Source: Flammeovirgaceae bacterium
Lineage (GTDB): Bacteria > Bacteroidota > Bacteroidia > Cytophagales > Cyclobacteriaceae
Length of the DNA stretch: 33,247 nt
Direction: 5' to 3'
Assembly (NCBI GenBank): GCA_021300095.1
Contig: JAJTHV010000037.1
Location: forward strand, 1 to 33,247
The notes beneath the pieces are model-generated. The model was not told the DNA's origin. It made no database searches and saw only the letters and a list, made by a program, of their open reading frames with translations. Shown here one piece after another: positions 32,132 to 33,247 of the stretch. Made by a program: the position numbers and the translations under genes. Position 1 is the first letter of the stretch; each line of letters starts with the position of its first letter.

Positions 32132-33247
32132 CTAAACAACTTGAGCAATTGATCTTCTTTTTTCCAGCACCGCTTTATAATCGACTGGCATTACCTTCAC
32201 AAATTGTTTGAAAGCCGTTTGCCAATAGCTGAGAATGTGTGCTGCTAGTTTACTTTGTGTAAATTCATGATGCGACAAAATCATTTTCTTCAGCAGTTGT
32301 TCATCTTCCGCTTCCAACGTATCCAGCATGACCATTTCCATATTGCAATTCTTAACGAACGTTTTGTTGACATCCCATACGTACGCAACACCTCCACTCA
32401 TGCCCGCAGCAAAGTTTCTTCCGGTCTCTCCTAAGATGATAACGGTTCCACCGGTCATGTATTCACAGCCATGATCACCAACACCTTCTACTACTACATT
32501 CACACCGGAGTTCCGCACAGCAAAACGTTCACCGGCCATTCCGTTGATATAACTTTCACCTGAGGTAGCACCAAAGAATGCCACATTGCCCGCAATAATA
32601 TTTTTGGCTGCATTGTAAGTCGATTTTTTGTTAGGATACAAAATCAGTTTTCCGCCTGACAAACCTTTACCAAAGTAGTCGTTTGCATCTCCTTCTAATT
32701 CAAAGGTGACACCACCGGTGGTAAAGGCACCGAAACTCTGCCCGGCTGTGCCCGTGAATTTGTAGTGAATCGTATCTTTTGGTAAACCCGGGCCTCCGTA
32801 TAGTTTTGAAATTTCATTGGAGAGCATAGCACCAACTGCTCGATCTCGGTTGTTGATGACAAAACTATCTTTTACCGGCTCGACTTGCTGCAACGACTTT
32901 TGTGCAGTCGCAATTAACTGACGGTCGAGCACATGTTCTATTTCATGATCTTGTTCTTCTTGCTTGAACAAAGCAACATCTAAATTCATGGGCTCTTTGT
33001 AAAGCAATGGAGATAAGTCGAGATGTTTGTTTTTCCAATGCTCTTCATCTTCACTTAATTCTAACCGATCGGCTTGGCCCACCATTTCATTCACGGTTCT
33101 AAATCCAAGTTCGGCCATAATTTCGCGAAGCTCTTCAGCTAAGAACTCAAAGAGATTCACCACATATTCAGGCTTGCCCGTAAAGAGGGCACGAAGCTCT
33201 TTATTTTGGGTAGCAACACCTACTGGGCATGTATTCAAATGACACTT
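32132..33247 (-). CDS. gltB: Glutamate synthase large subunit, C-terminal part (runs off the window)
   Basis: The last 371 codons of the large subunit; the gene continues past the right edge. The visible part begins inside KCHLNTCPVGVATQNKEL, which holds two of the three cysteines of the 3Fe-4S cluster. A GXGXG-type beta-helix domain follows, with the repeated glycine motifs GTAGQSFGAFTTGGVTFELE, GDANDYFGKGLSGGKLI and GGTVIILGETGRNFAAGMSG, and AYVWDVNKTFVKNCN. It ends at LEKRRSIAQVV. No start codon or promoter can be assessed. Together with gltD it makes the GOGAT enzyme that supplies glutamate. Confidence 0.96.
   Translation of the reverse strand, partial: KCHLNTCPVGVATQNKELRALFTGKPEYVVNLFEFLAEELREIMAELGFRTVNEMVGQADRLELSEDEEHWKNKHLDLSPLLYKEPMNLDVALFKQEEQDHEIEHVLDRQLIATAQKSLQQVEPVKDSFVINNRDRAVGAMLSNEISKLYGGPGLPKDTIHYKFTGTAGQSFGAFTTGGVTFELEGDANDYFGKGLSGGKLILYPNKKSTYNAAKNIIAGNVAFFGATSGESYINGMAGERFAVRNSGVNVVVEGVGDHGCEYMTGGTVIILGETGRNFAAGMSGGVAYVWDVNKTFVKNCNMEMVMLDTLEAEDEQLLKKMILSHHEFTQSKLAAHILSYWQTAFKQFVKVMPVDYKAVLEKRRSIAQVV

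Overview
The window looks like a chromosomal segment of a Bacteroidota bacterium, most likely of the class Cytophagia (order Cytophagales). The evidence is a very large secreted protein with a C-terminal type IX secretion (T9SS) sorting tail, a DUF2911 protein, LytS/LytTR two-component genes, a YpdA-type bacillithiol-system reductase, many FtsX/MacB-type features typical of this phylum, and several upstream elements matching the Bacteroidota -7 consensus TAnnTTTG. No tRNA, rRNA, CRISPR array, prophage or full insertion sequence was seen. It is mostly ordinary housekeeping and envelope DNA.

Layout. 1-3641: a DUF2911/TPR protein whose 5' end has no canonical start, then an FtsX-type ABC permease. 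3656-5383: a LytTR regulator and its LytS-type kinase; the kinase is split by a one-base change in a run of ten T. 5590-9435: a secreted DUF3108-like protein, malate:quinone oxidoreductase coupled to a GNAT-DUF952 fusion, and a convergent YigZ/IMPACT gene. 9492-14386: a ~1630-residue T9SS-exported repeat protein, broken by a single-base deletion. 14604-18796: YpdA, a TonB-dependent receptor and IspH. 18887-21336: a 57-residue small protein, a Do-family protease and a MORN-repeat lipoprotein. 21407-25236: an RlmI-type methyltransferase, a miniature inverted-repeat element, an M20 amidohydrolase whose signal peptide is cut by an amber codon, and two thioredoxin-fold proteins. 25237-25597: a gene-free, AT-rich stretch with a cluster of DnaA boxes, the best candidate for a replication origin. 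25598-28027: a small unknown protein and a two-gene lipoprotein/class V aminotransferase operon. 28028-30406: three TPM-domain genes in one operon. 30576-33247: glutamate synthase small subunit and the C-terminal part of the large subunit (runs off the right edge).

How genes work together: GltB/GltD form one enzyme; LytS/LytTR form one sensor pair; the two thioredoxin-like proteins are probably co-transcribed and act in the envelope; the Do protease, TPM proteins and lipoprotein suggest envelope maintenance. Convergent genes are packed very tightly (overlaps of 47 and 9 bases, and one pair that abuts with no gap).

The most interesting points are the DnaA-box cluster, the inverted-repeat element with an apparent 8-base target duplication, and an unusual concentration of broken or startless genes (five in 33 kb), which is either real decay or sequence error and needs checking against reads.
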